From: Megaleporinus macrocephalus
Taxonomy: Eukaryota > Chordata > Actinopteri > Characiformes > Anostomidae
Length of the DNA stretch: 64,000 nucleotides
Assembly: GCA_021613375.1 (NCBI GenBank)
Contig: JAJQXZ010000031.1
Coordinates: 145,760 to 209,759, forward strand
Direction: 5' to 3'
In this document: in pieces, positions 38,516-51,400 of the stretch
Position numbering within the stretch: position 1 is the stretch's first letter
Layout of the letters: the number at the start of each line of letters is the position of its first letter
Program-made: the position numbers and the translations under genes
Notes under the pieces: generated by a model
The model's input: the letters and a program-made list of their open reading frames with translations, nothing else
Told to the model about the DNA's origin: nothing
Databases searched by the model: none

Positions 38516-41500
38516 AGACTGATATAGATACTGTATAATGGAGCTGATGTGATGTACAGACTGATTTAGATACTGTATAATGGAGCTGATGTGATGTGTA
38601 GACTGATATAGATACTGTATAATGGAGCTGATGTGATGTGTAGACTGATATAGATACTGTATAATGGAGCTGATGTGATGTATAGACTGATTTAGATACT
38701 GTATAATGGAGCTGATGTGATGTATAGACTGATTTAGATACTGTATAATGGAGCTGATGTGATCTGTAGACTGATATAGACACTGTATAATGGAGCTGAT
38801 GTGATGTGTAGACTGACATAGATACTGTATAATGGAGCTGATGTGATGTGTATACTGATATAGATACTGTATAATGGAGCTGATGTGATATGTAGACTGA
38901 TATAGATACTGTATAATGGAGCTGATGTGATGTGTATACTGATATAGATACTGTATAATGGAGCTGATGTGATGTGTAGACTGATATAGATACTGTATAA
39001 TGGAGCTGATGTGATGTGTAGACTGATATAAATACTGTATAATAGGGCTGATGTGATGTGTATACTGATATAGATACTGTATAATGGAGCTGATGTGATG
39101 TGTAGACTGATATAGATACTGTATAATGGAGCTGATGTGATGTATAGACTGATTTAGATACTGTATAATGGAGCTGATGTGATGTATAGACTGATTTAGA
39201 TACTGTATAATGGAGCTGATGTGATGTGTAGACTGATATAGACACTGTATAATGGGGCTGGTGTGATGTATAGACTGATATAGACACTGTATAATGGAGC
39301 TGATGTGATGTGTATTCTGATATAGATACTGTATAATGGAGCTGATGTGTTGTGTAGACTGATATAGATACTGTATAATGGAGCTGATGTGATGTGTAGA
39401 CTGATATAGATACTGTATAATGGAACTGATGTGTATACTGATATAGATACTGTATAATGGAGCTGATGTGATGTGTAGACTGATATAGATACTGTATAAT
39501 GGAGCTGATGTGATGTGTATACTGATATAGATACTGTATAATGGAGCTGATGTGATGTGTAGACTGATATAGATACTGTATAATGGCGCTGATGTGATGT
39601 GTAGACTGATATAAATACTGTATAATGGGGCTGATGTGATGTGTAGACTGATATAGATACTGTATAATGGAGCTAATGTGATGTGTATACTGATATAGAT
39701 ACTGTATAATGGAGCTGATGTGATGTGTAGACTGATATAGATACTGTGTAATTGGGCTGATGTGTTGTGTAGACTGATATAGATACTGTATAATGGAGCT
39801 GATGTGATGTGTATACTGATATAGATACTGTATAATGGAGCTGATGTGATGTGTAGACTGATATAGATACTGTTTAATTGGGCTGATGTGTTGTGTAGAC
39901 TGATATAGATACTGTATAATGGGGCTGATGTGATGTGTAGACTGATATAGATACTGTATAATGGAGCTGGGGTGATGTATATACTGATGTAGATACTGTA
40001 TAATGGAGCTGATGTGATGTGTAGACTGATATAGATTCTGTATAATGGAGCTGATGTGATGTGTAGACTGATATAGATAATGTAGAATGAGGCTGATGTG
40101 ATGTGTAGACTGATATAGATACTGTATAATGGAGCTGATGTAATGTGTAGACTGATATAGATACTGTATAATGGAGCTGACGTGATGTGTATACTGATAT
40201 AGATACTGTATAATGGAGCTGATGTGATGTGTATACTGATATAGATACTGTATAATGGAGCTGATGTGATGTGTAGACTGATATAGATACTGTATAATGG
40301 AGCTGATGTGATGTGTAGACTGATATAAATACTGTACAATGGGGCTGATGTGATGTGTAGACTGATATAGATACTGTATAATGGAGCTAATGTGATGTGT
40401 ATACTGATATAGATACTGTATAATGGAGCTGATGTGATGTGTAGACTGATATAGATACTGTATAATGGAGCTGATGTGATGTATAGACTGATTTAGATAC
40501 TGTATAATGGGGCTGGTGCGATGTATAGACTGATATAGACACTGTATAATGGAGCTGATGTGATGTGTATTCTGATATAGATACTGTATAATGGAGCTGA
40601 TGTGTTGTGTAGACTGATATAGATACTGTATAATGGAGCTGATGTGATGTGTAGACTGATATAGATACTGTATAATGGAGCTGATGTGTATACTGATATA
40701 GATACTGTATAATGGAGCTGATGTGATGTGTAGACTGATATAGATACTGTATAATGGAGCTGATGTGATGTGTATACTGATATAGATACTGTATAATGGA
40801 GCTGATGTGATGTGTAGACTGATATAGATACTGTATAATGGAGCTGATGTGATGTGTAGACTGATATAAATACTGTATAATGGGGCTGATGTGATGTGTA
40901 GACTGATATAGATACTGTATAATGGAGCTAATGTGATGTGTATACTGATATAGATACTGTATAATCGAGCTGATGTGATGTGTAGACTGATATAGATACT
41001 GTGTAATTGGGCTGATGTGTTGTGTAGTCTGATATAGATACTGTATAATGGAGCTGATGTGATGTGTATACTGATATAGATACTGTATAATGGAGCTGAT
41101 GTGATGTGTAGACTGATATAGATACTGTGTAATTGGGCTGATGTGTTGTGTAGACTGATATAGATACTGTATAATGGGGCTGATGTGATGTGTAGACTGA
41201 TATAGATACTGTATAATGGAGCTGGTGTGATGTGTAGACTGATATAGATAATGTAGAATGAGGCTGATGTGATGTGTAGACTGATATAGATACTGTATAA
41301 TGGAGCTGATGTGTTGTGTAGACTGATATAGATACTGTATAATGGAGCTGATGTGATGTGTAGACTGATATAGATACTGTATAATGGAGCTGATGTGATG
41401 TGTAGACTGATATAGATACTGTATAATGGGGCTGATGTGATGTGTATACTGATATAGATACTGTATAATGGAGCTGATGTGATGTGTAGACTGATATAGA

Positions 41501-43064
41501 TACTGTATAATGGGGCTGATGTGATGTGTAGACTGATATAGATACTGTATAATGGAGCTGATGTGATGTGTATTCTGATATAGATACTGTATAATGGAGC
41601 TGATGTGTTGTGTAGACTGATATAGATACTGTGTAATTGGGCTGATGTGTTGTGTAGACTGATATAGATACCGTATAATGGAGCTGATGTGATGTGTATA
41701 GTGATATAGATACCGTATAATGGAGCTGATGTGATGTGTAGACTGATATAGATACTGTGTAATTGGGCTGATGTGTTGTGTAGACTGATATACATACTGT
41801 ATAATGGGGCTGATGTGATGTGTAGACTGATATAGATACTGTATAATGGAGCTGGTGTGATGTGTATACTGATATAGATACTGTATAATGGAGCTGATGT
41901 GATGTGTAGACTGATATAGATACTGTATAATGGGGCTGATGTGATGTGTAGACTGATATAGATACTGTATAATGGAGCTGATGTGATGTGTATTCTGATA
42001 TAGATACTGTATAATGGAGCTGATGTGTTGTGTAGACTGATATAGATACTGTGTAATTGGGCTGATGTGTTGTGTAGACTGATATAGATACTGTATAATG
42101 GAGCTGATGTGATGTGTATTCTGATATAGATACTGTATAATGGAGCTGATGTGTTTTGTAGACTGATATAGATACTGTGTAATTGGGCTGATGTGTTGTG
42201 TAGACTGATATAGATACTGTATAATGGAGCTGATGTGATGTGTATACTGATATAGATACCGTATAATGGAGCTGATGTGTTGTGTAGACTGATATAGATA
42301 CTGTATAATGGGGCTGATGTGATGTGTAGACTGATATAGATACTGTATAATGGGGCTGATGTGATGTATAGACTGATATAGATACTGTATAATATGGCTG
42401 ATGTGATGTATAGACTGATATAGATACTGTATAATGAGCTGATGTGATGTGTATACTGATATAGATACTGTATAATGGAGCTGGTGTGATGTGTATACTG
42501 ATATAGATACTGTATAATGGAGCTGTTGTGATGTGTAGACTGATATAGATACTGTATAATGGAGCTGGTGTGATGTGTAGACTGATATAGATACTGTATA
42601 ATGGGGCTGATGTGATGTATAGACTGATATAGATACTGTATAATATGGCTGATGTGATGTATAGACTGATATAGATACTGTATAATGAGCTGATGTGATG
42701 TGTATACTGATATAGATACTGTATAATGGAGCTGGTGTGATGTGTATACTGATATAGATACTGTATAATGGAGCTGTTGTGATGTGTAGACTGATATAGA
42801 TACTGTATAATGGAGCTGATGTGATGTGTAGACTGATATAGATACTGTATAATGAGGTTGATGTGATGTGTAGACTGATATAGATACTGTATAATGGAGC
42901 TGATGTGATGTGTATACTGATATAGATACTGTATAATGGAGCTGGTGTGATGTGTATACTGATATAGATACTGTATAATGGAGCTGGTGTGATGTGTAGA
43001 CTGATATAGATACTGTATAATGGAGCTGATGTGATGTGTAGACTGATATAGATACTGTATAATG
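38516..43064. repeat. 42-bp minisatellite array 8 (expanded)
   Basis: About 108 units over 4.55 kb, two to four times longer than the other arrays. Two shortened 36-bp units lacking GATGTG occur near 39,421 and 40,676, 1,255 bp apart and with matching flanking variants, so a ~1.25-kb block was duplicated. Unit variants rare elsewhere, such as AATGTAGAATGAGG and ATACCGTATAATGG, occur here. The minus strand is open for 1,520 codons. That reflects the lack of stops in the 42-bp unit rather than a gene. Confidence 0.97.
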
Positions 43065-43283
43065 AACACCACACAAGGGCTAAGATAACAACTCAAATTA
43101 CTTACAATGTAAATAAAGAAATACATTAAACAGACTATTACTACATGTTATTTGTAGTTTCATTTCTAATGAACTGGTCCTGGAATGGGGGGAAGGGAAG
43201 GTAACAGTTAGTCACGCCCCCCAATTCAGACTTTTATCTCAACTTGCCTCTCAGCATATTCCACTTCCTCACATCCACCAACA

Positions 43284-45389
43284 ATGAGTCTGCAGGTCAC
43301 ACTGGCGCTCATCTGCCTGCTTTTACCAAAAGGTATGAAACTTCATCTCCAGCAGGTGTGAAGAATGTTAGATACAGTATTACATTTACTTCAGCAGTTT
43401 AGCTCCTCAGTATAGTTTTACCAGCATGCTGTTAGTGAGTCTGACGTTGATATTTTAATAGTATAAGTTATTCAAGTGTAGGTTTGAGGATATCAGTTGC
43501 TTGACGGAACTTTTAATAACTTTTATTGTCATTTTTGAAACCCCATCTAAGTTTGTTTACAAAACTTTAAATTTGTGTTTATGTAATTGGATCTGTTTTT
43601 AATGCTGGATTCTCGCTGTCCTCTAGCACTGACACTGAACTGTTATCAGTGTGTGCTACCGATTTCTGGAACATGCACAGAAACTGCAGAATGTCCAGAT
43701 CAGTGTTCCAGCATAACCACTACTACCTACATAGGTAAGAATGACCTACATATACATATAAAAACAAACAGCTGAATGGCCTTAACAACAAAGCATTAGT
43801 CTACAAATTAGAGATGCAGTGAGTTGGTGTGAGAGCTTTAAATACGGAGGCCTTGTAGGCTTACCTGTAGATAGAAAGAAGAGCCGATATTGTTCCAGTT
43901 GAAAAATATTGCTAAGGTAATGTCATAGCAGGAAATCTCAACCTTTAGTATCTGAAGAATCCCATGTTCATATCTACAAAGCATAGCAGCCCACAAGACA
44001 ACTCTTTTTATACATTTCGTCGCTGTCCAAAGAAAAACATGTACCTCTATTTTTTGTTGATTTTTATTTTTCTATATCTTTTGAAATGGGCGTTGACATT
44101 GTGCATATTTCATAATGAATGGACCAATAGAAATGCTCCAAAGTAGAATGGAGAAAATTCTGGTTCCATTGACTTACTAAGTAAAAGCAGTTTTGGGCCT
44201 CTCCTCTAAAGTTGCCGTTTTGGAGATGCTTGTTTTTCATTAGACAGCGATGAAGGAAGAATGAATGGACAAATGTACTGAGACCAAGATCGAGATAAAC
44301 ATCTGTTGCCATTTACCAGGATGATGAAGATGAAACAAGGGTGGACATTTCAGCAAGACAAGCTTTTGTACAAAGTACTAAATAAATTTCAGTAAGCGTG
44401 TTCAATATTTTTTCCCTGTGTCATTTCTCACGATGACATATAACTATCTGGTGGTCTTATAGATGAAAATACACTTATTGATGAGATAAAAGCTGTATGT
44501 TTATGTGTGTGTGTGAGTGTACAATTCCATTAAAGATTAAAGCATGTGCTGTGTTTACTAGCTGGTGCTCCAACAGAAGTCAACATGAAGACTTGCGGAG
44601 CAGCAGACATGTGTTTGACTGGGAGTCTAAATGTGGGACTCATAAAAACAACTATGAACACCAAATGCTGCAACACTGATCTCTGCAACAACCAAGCAGT
44701 GCCAGGTAAAGCCAGCAGCTCTGACTACTGTATAAAGAGTGCTCATTATGAAGGTCCTCTCTTGTTATGTCTTATCCAAGTAGCCCTAGAGCTGATATAA
44801 CCTGACATAATCAGACTCCTGACACTGTTCAGGATGTGGATTTGTGATGTCCTATGAACAGCAGCGCTGGGTTTAGTCTGTTTTGGGATGTAAAGTAGTG
44901 AAATGCAGAGAAGATGATACTAAAGCTCTTCACTGAACTCTTCACCTGTACAGCTTTACCAATAGGGTCTCCAAACGGGAGGCAGTGTTACACCTGTAAT
45001 AGCGACGACTGCACAGGAACTGTGAACTGTGAGGGGGATGAAGATCAGTGCATCAAAATTAGAGGTGAAAACTAGCAAATATTCTCTCATCAACATTCAA
45101 TATTTATAATTAGGGTGTTTCATTTTATCTGATTTTGTTTTTATCTGTCTAAAAGCGCTCTAACAACTCTCTCCCCTTTAACTCAGTGAACTCTGGAGGT
45201 GTTAACGTGAAAATGAAAGGATGTGCGAGCAAGAGTTTCTGTACCGGTGACGCTTCAAGCATGCAGGCTGCTGGAGTCGGTGGAAGTGTGAGCTGCTGTA
45301 GTGGGAACCTGTGTAACGGCGCTGCAGGGGTTAAGCTGAGTCTCCTCTTCATGCTGGTTCCTCTGTTGTCCTCCATCCTCTTCTTCTGA
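43284..45389 (+). CDS. LU gene copy 8 (type A, diverged edge copy)
   Basis: Exons are 43284-43332, 43627-43734, 44562-44705, 44954-45064 and 45187-45389; AATAAA is at 45530-45535. The 204-residue frame and all splice borders are intact. Domain 1 differs from every other copy right after NCYQC: it reads VLPISGTCTET where the others read IQPVSGTCTDT, four substitutions in the first three-finger loop. Intron 1 lacks about 36 bp present in the other copies (after TTTACAAAA, near 43,564). The copy is mosaic: NNQAVP and a CAG acceptor as in type A, but SMQAAG and GTG-AAAATG in exon 5 as in most type B copies. It may be the oldest or least converted member. Confidence 0.9.
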
Positions 45390-45535
45390 ACTCTCTGCTG
45401 ATCAAACATCTTCTTACCAGTTCGTTTTTTTGCCTTTACGTCTCGCAGAGTCGTGTATAACAAGATGACCAAACGCAGAGACTGAAATATAATGATGTTA
45501 ATGTAACCAGAACAACTTCAATAAACAGTGTGGTG

Positions 45536-45835
45536 ACTAAAAGTAGTCCAGACTTTTTATTCTAGCATATACTATAAACTGCTTTAAAAATTGAATGTGC
45601 ACTGACCATTACATATTATTATTTCTATTATTATTATTTTACAATGTTGAGTAGAAAAGAAAAGGTTGAAGTGAAAAAAAAACATTTTATTCATTTATTG
45701 TAAGTTTTTAATATGAGCACATTGCTACTATGTATAGGCCACTAAATCCATTTAGAACATACATGTACCATGAAGTGTGTCACTCACGCGTACTAGAAAT
45801 ATGAAATAATAGTAAATTCACAACACTGTGAACTT
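45536..45835. other. Truncated unit 8 3' spacer
   Basis: Homologous to the other 3' spacers for about 300 bp, with a shorter ATT microsatellite and scattered substitutions. Homology stops after ACACTGTGAACTT at about 45,835, which is the right edge of the amplified segment. The rest of the spacer and any ninth minisatellite are absent. Confidence 0.75.
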
Positions 45836-45950
45836 CACTACAGTTGGTAAAAAACTAAAGCTAGCAGTTAATGCACATATAAGAGATGCAGTGAGTTGAT
45901 GTGAGACAGCCCTAAAGTGACTACAGCCTTTTAACGTAAATGGTGTACGG

Positions 45951-46974
45951 ATCAGCACAAACCAGTTAAATCAGCATCAGGCCAGTATTAACCAGCATAG
46001 GCCAGTACCAGGCTGGTACTAATCTGAATGAATCAGTACCAGGCCAGTATTAACCAACATAAGCCAGTACCAGGCTAGTACTAACCAGAATGTATCAGTA
46101 CCAGGCCAGCATAAACCAGAACCAGGCCAGCACTAACCAGCATAAGCTAGCGCCAAGCCAACATTAGCCAGTTAAATCAGCACCAGGCCAGTATTAACTA
46201 ACCAGAATGAACCAGTACCAGGCAAGAATTAAGCAGCATAAACCAGCACCAGGCCAGTACTAACCAGCATACACCAGCACAAACCAGCACCAGGCCAGAA
46301 CTAACCAGCATAAACCTGCACCAGGTCAGTACTACCCAGTTAAACCAGCACCGAGCCAGCATTAACCAGCACCAATTCAGCACTAACCAGTTGAACCAGA
46401 ACCAGGCCACCAATAACCGACAAAATCCAGCACCAGGCCAAGACTAACCAGTTAAACTGGCAACAGGCCAGCACTAACCAGTTAAACCGGCACCAGGCTA
46501 ATACTAACCAGCACAAATCAACACCAGGCCAGTACTAACCAGCATAAACCAGCACCAGGCTGGAACTAACCAGTATAAACCTGCACCAGGTCAGTACTAC
46601 CCAGTTAAACCAGCACCAAGCCAGCAATAACCAGCATAAACCAGCACCAGGCCAAGACTAACCAGTTAAACCGGCAACAAGCCAGCTCTAACCAGTTAAA
46701 CCGGCACCAGGCTAATACTAACCAGTATATACCCTGACCGGACAAGTACTAACCAGCACAAATCAGCACCAGGCCAGCACTAACTAACATAAACTAGCAC
46801 CAGGCCAGTAATAACAAGCATAAACCAGCATCAGGTCAATACTTACCAGCATAAACCAGCAGCAGAGCAGTACTAGCTAGCATAAACCAGCACCAGGTCA
46901 GTACTAACCAGCATAAACCAGCACCAGAGCAGTACTAGCCAGCATAAACCAGCACCAGAGCAGTACTAGCCAGC
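45951..46974. repeat. Degenerate 30-31-bp minisatellite
   Basis: About 33 imperfect units built on AACCAGCACCAGGCCAGTAC plus TAACCAGCATA. Variation is much higher than in the 42-bp arrays, so it is older or not being homogenised. The Trp-rich minus-strand ORF at 46,198-46,413 is a product of the repeat. Confidence 0.93.
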
Positions 46975-48170
46975 CTGTGAAAGCTGATTTTTTCTGCAGG
47001 GTAGCAAATGAAACAGTCATCACCATATTTACACACTATTTCAGTTAAAGTGAGTCTGTAGCTGATCAGCACCACCATTATAAGCCAACAACATTAGTTA
47101 GCAAGTTCGCCTTGTTAGCCAAGAGGCTTATAACTGAGCCAACAAGCGCTGCGAATATCCAGCATTCGACTGTGTATTAAGTGCTGGACACCCGAACACA
47201 AGTTTTTTCTCACAGAGCACAGCGTCTTCTCAACATGGCTACAAACTATTCCTGACCTCCGGCTGTTGCTGGGATCAAGAGCAACACCAATCAGCTGGAA
47301 GCTGGAGCAGGTGAGGGTGGGGTACACCATGGTCAGGTCGAAAGTCCATCGCACGTGTAACAGAGTAAGAAAATACATTTGTTTTATATGAATTTCATAA
47401 AATTAATCACTGTAATGCGCTAAAATGGAGTTTTAATGCCCCCTACTGGTAAGTGGTGAACTGCAGTAACGCTACGTTTGATCGTCTGAGCTGCCGTTCC
47501 CCTAGCAACAGTCTGTGATTTCTATGCTGCGGGTAGGTGCTGAGCTCCGAGTTTTATAAGTAAATACTGATCAAAAACATGGTTTAAGTAAAAAATACTG
47601 CTCTTTATCTGATTATAAGACATATTAAAAAGTATTTTTGCAGAGAATTCACTGTTTTAGGTTCTAGTTACGAGTTTATGAGGGTCTCCTTTGTTAGAAG
47701 TTGAGTGAGACTAACACAAGGCTGTTTTCCCTCCACTTTCTGCAGCTGTGCTAGCAGTGTATGAGCTAATCCTTTTTAATTTTCATTTATGAGAGATATT
47801 TTTATTTATTTACCCAGCTTGGTGTTAACTGCAGTAGCCACTCCAGTACAGAATATTAAGAAAAGTACATATTGTCTTCCAGGTATGTGTTTCACTGGTA
47901 TTTTTAATGCTAATCTGTTAATGTTCAGTTATGTTTTATTGTAAGTTGTGAATCCTTGTCAATCCATTTTAATGTGTATTTTTGTGGTACAAGATTATAC
48001 TGGTAATGCTGAGACAAATTATAATACTTAGTATTTTAGTATTTTTAGTATTTTATATTCTTAGAAGCTATTATATATAAAGCCATATTGTAGGCAGTTT
48101 TCTAAGTTGTTTCCATATATGTGCTAAATATATATAGTGTGTATGTAGTGTGTATGTGTCGAGTGTGTAT
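46975..48170. other. Intergenic stretch without recognised features
   Basis: I see no exon chain, RNA gene or clear transposon here. A 87-codon minus-strand ORF at 47,115-47,378 has no domain I recognise. CCCCCTACTGGT at about 47,439 resembles a short motif frequent in fish dispersed repeats. Confidence 0.4.
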
Positions 48171-48300
48171 GTTCTCCCTGTGCTTGAGTGGGTTTCCTCT
48201 GGGTACTCTGGTTTCCACCCACAGTCCAAACACATGCATGTTAGGTTGATACTCACTCTAAACTACTAGTTGGATTAAGCAGCAGATAATAGATGGATTT
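48171..48300. repeat. Dispersed fish repeat fragment
   Basis: GTTCTCCCTGTGCTTGAGTG, then GGTTTCCACCCACAGTCC and ACATGCATGTTAGGTTGAT, match a phrase I know as extremely common across fish genomes. Its class is uncertain to me. Confidence 0.5.
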
Positions 48301-48846
48301 GATTTAATTATAGTTGAATATTCAGCTTTTGAAACAAAGGCCAAAAGGTTTATATCAATAAAAAAGTAATCAATTCTATGATATGAGTAATGTACAAATT
48401 TGTGACTTTGTGGGTGTAAAGTATATCAGGGGTTGACACTACCTATCTGGTTCATAAAGCTAATATTGCTTTGGCCGTATTCGATGGAATAAGGGATGTA
48501 GGATTAGAACAGTCCAACACTGGGTTAATTGCACAGTTCAGGACACCCCCCAAAAATCAACTGCCGCTAGTTTAACTCTGCTATCCCAATGTGGGGGTGT
48601 ATACATTAACTAATACCACATGTTTATGGAAAAGAAGTGTTCCTTGTGCTTTAGAGTTGAAGTTTGAGTGAAATACCTGCCCTACCTGAGACTTTCGGAG
48701 TCTACTTTGATCCTACTTTGAGTTTCTTGTAGAAATGCGATTTTATGTTTTAAATGTTTAGGATGATTGAAAATTCTGGCTCTCTTTACAGGTCCTGTTA
48801 ATACCCTACATTCCAGCTAACTAATGGTACCCCCCTCTTATTGGTA
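48285..48846 (-). mobile_element. L1-type LINE fragment, endonuclease domain (degenerate)
   Basis: Read on the minus strand, pieces match the L1 ORF2 endonuclease in order: IAFLQET near 48,745, a GRYFTQT-like stretch near 48,670, a LNPVLD-like stretch near 48,520, and finally SYHRIDYFFID near 48,370, which corresponds to the SRIDYFLID motif. Several stops and frame changes interrupt it, and no reverse transcriptase is present. It is a dead 5'-ORF2 remnant. The DNA on to about 49,060 may also belong to it, but I cannot show that. Confidence 0.65.
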
Positions 48847-49162
48847 TTAGAACCTTTTTCCATATTCTACCATTTTGTCAACGGAGGTGCATAAAGGTAA
48901 AGATGGAATACAGCAAAAAAGGAGAGTGCGTGTGATGAAGTGCACAGACTTATAAGATGCCTCTCTAAGATAATAGAAAAAAACGTAGGTTGCAAAAGTC
49001 TAGAGGTGTCCCCACCCAAAACCCTGTCCCGTTCTCTAAATAGAAACAAATCTAGAACTAGGCCTATACTTGTTCTGTCCCCTGAGGCAAGCTACAGGCC
49101 AAAACCAAGAGGGTTCCCAGTAATAAGAGTCATTGCTAGCTTATGACTCACAAGCATACGAG

Positions 49163-49252
<90 letters not shown>
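49163..49252. repeat. AC/AT/AC compound microsatellite
   Basis: A run of AC, then about 30 AT dinucleotides, then AC again. AT-rich and self-complementary, so able to form hairpins and likely length-variable. Confidence 0.98.
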
Positions 49253-49275
49253 GCTGGTCAAATGTTTTAGAACTG

Positions 49276-49754
49276 TTTGAAAACGTTTGACTGGTAGTGT
49301 ACTAAAACGTTTGACTGGTAGTGTACTAAAACGTTTGGCTGGTAGTGTATCTAAAACATTTGACTGGTAGTGTATCTAAAACATTTGACTGGTAGGGTAC
49401 TGAAGCGTTTGACTGGTAGTGTATCTAAAACGTTTGGCTGGTAGTGTACTGAAACGTTTGACTGGTAGTGTACTAAAACGTTTGGCTGGTAGTGTACTAA
49501 AACGTTTGGCTGGTAGTGTACTGAAACGTTTGGCTGGTAGTGTACTAAAACGTTTGGCTGGTAGTGTACTAAAACGTTTGGCTGGTAGTGTACTGAAACG
49601 TTTGGCTGGTAGTGTATCTAAAACGTTTGGCTGGTAGTGTACTGAAACGTTTGGCTGGTAGTGTACTAAAACGTTTGACTGGTAGTGTACTAAAACGTTT
49701 GGCTGGTAGTGTATCTAAAACGTTTGACTGGTAGTGTACTAAAACGTTTGGCTG
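49276..49754. repeat. 24-bp minisatellite
   Basis: About 20 units of GTACTAAAACGTTTGGCTGG plus TAGT, some with a TATCTAAAAC variant one base longer. The unit length is a multiple of three, so it creates repetitive ORFs on both strands (KRLAGSVL repeats on plus) that I do not accept as genes. Confidence 0.95.
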
Positions 49755-51109
49755 TGCAAAAAAAACTGGTGCATGGGGGAGATTGTGGTCCAGTACAGGA
49801 ACGCTGGCAGTGTGGGTTTCTTTTTTTTCTAAATGCAAACGTGTGCGGATTTCCTGTTCATGTACTTTTTGGTTTTCTGTCTCTCGTGCTTCTCCCACAT
49901 GTTGGCCATGAGACTCACAAACTATGGCCAGCTCTTACAGTCTCACGGCAAACCTTTCCAATCTAATGCCTTTTAAATGTCCTATTTAGAACGAATCCTG
50001 TGTTTATCAGTATATATGAACATACATATGTATTCGGTGTAAGAAGCTGTGGCTGTGAGGAGACTGTTCTTGGTTATTCATGTTACAGTGGTAGGTGAAT
50101 GCAGTCTTTCCCAAAGACTCTTACAAGTATAACAGCATATAATAGTGTTTGACCAGACAGAGGATCGAATGCAAGTCTGCCACATGGAGGAAACAACAAT
50201 TTTCCACTACACTGTACAAACCACACTACAGGTATATATAGATTACACCACATACAGCTGTGAAACATTCTAAGTAAATTGTTTAGAATTACCTGCAACC
50301 AGTATAACTCTGGTCAGTGCTGGAGGACCAAAACTGCCAGTGTTGTTTGGTTTTACAGATCAGGTTAAGACATCTTGTGAGTCAGTGCGGCCAGTGGTCT
50401 GAGAATGCTCAGGCTATATGCCACCCAGCACTATTGTGACACAAGCCACTGCAACAAAGGGTTACACAATTAAAATATAACCAGTGTAAAAATAACCAAT
50501 GTAGTCACACAAGCCATGACCACAAAAAGTTCCACACTTTCACGTGTTTGTCATTCTTCAGTTAACTGTCTAGCTGGACTTTCAGCTGTTACTGAACTTT
50601 CTTGAGTTGGAACTGTCTTGCCTGAGCCCTTGCGAGAGACATCAAGAACACTTGCAAGGACTAGTTCCAAACTCTAATAGCCAGTTAGCTATTACTGTTT
50701 ATCCTTCCTGTAGACTTGAAGAAGCTCCAAGAATTTACCCAGCTATTGTTCCTTTCTCTCTTTTAAGCAGAGGATGTCCAATCAGGTCCACCACAGCAGT
50801 GGAGCAGAAACGACCTGAAAGATGATCTTCTGTACGAATGCCTGAGGGCAGAAGTGTTGCAAGGGCTGCATAGCCACAAGAGCCTCAGATTTACAACAGA
50901 ACCTGTAAAGCAGAGGTGTTACTTACCAAGACTCTAAAATGCACCCTAGCTAAGCCTCAACACTCACAGTCCTGAGCCCGCATAGACCACTTACATACCC
51001 CTACACAACATGAGATACTGGCAACAGATCTCCATTGTAGACTTTCCATGGAGTGGATCTATTACCGAATTGTGTGACTTCTTATCAGCGTCAGCTTTTA
51101 GCCCAGAGC
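49755..51109. other. Intergenic stretch without recognised genes
   Basis: Several 60-90-codon ORFs occur, none with a motif I recognise. No splice-linked exon set is evident. Parts may be old transposon or LTR sequence. Confidence 0.35.
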
Positions 51110-51400
51110 ATGCGGCTTCCATAATTCCAAAAAGAATTTCATATTTTGGACCACAGGACACTTTTCACTTCACCTCAGTCCATCATAAATAAACTCAGGC
51201 TCTGAGAAGGTTGTTACAGTGTTTCTGGATCTGATCTAGCCGGTTGCTTCATTGCATGATAGCATTTTTAACTACATTTACTTTTGTGGAGTAGAGAGGA
51301 ACCGTGTTCACAGATGATGGTGTTTGGAAGTGTTTCTGAGCCCGTGTGGTGATTTCATTCCAGAATCGTCTGTTTTTAATGCATTATCACCAGATCACAC
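51110..51400 (-). mobile_element. Tc1/mariner-like transposase fragment (a)
   Basis: On the minus strand the DNA resembles the middle of a fish Tc1-type transposase. Recognisable phrases are TGTTCACAGATGATGGTGTT, ACTTCACCTCAGTCCATCAT and TCCAAAAAGAATTTCATATT (given as plus strand), the last of which corresponds to the region of the first catalytic Asp. Reading frames are broken and no terminal repeats are seen. Confidence 0.55.

Noticed and set aside
38514..43126. Minus-strand ORFs of 610-1,520 codons across the 42-bp arrays
   Set aside because: They exist because the repeat unit has no stop in any minus frame; all three frames encode equally repetitive peptides and there is no domain, codon bias or exon structure.
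46198..46413. Trp-rich minus-strand ORF, possible membrane protein
   Set aside because: It is a translation of the degenerate 30-31-bp minisatellite.
49419..49898. KRLAGSVL-repeat and KRFSTLP-repeat ORFs
   Set aside because: Products of the 24-bp minisatellite on both strands.
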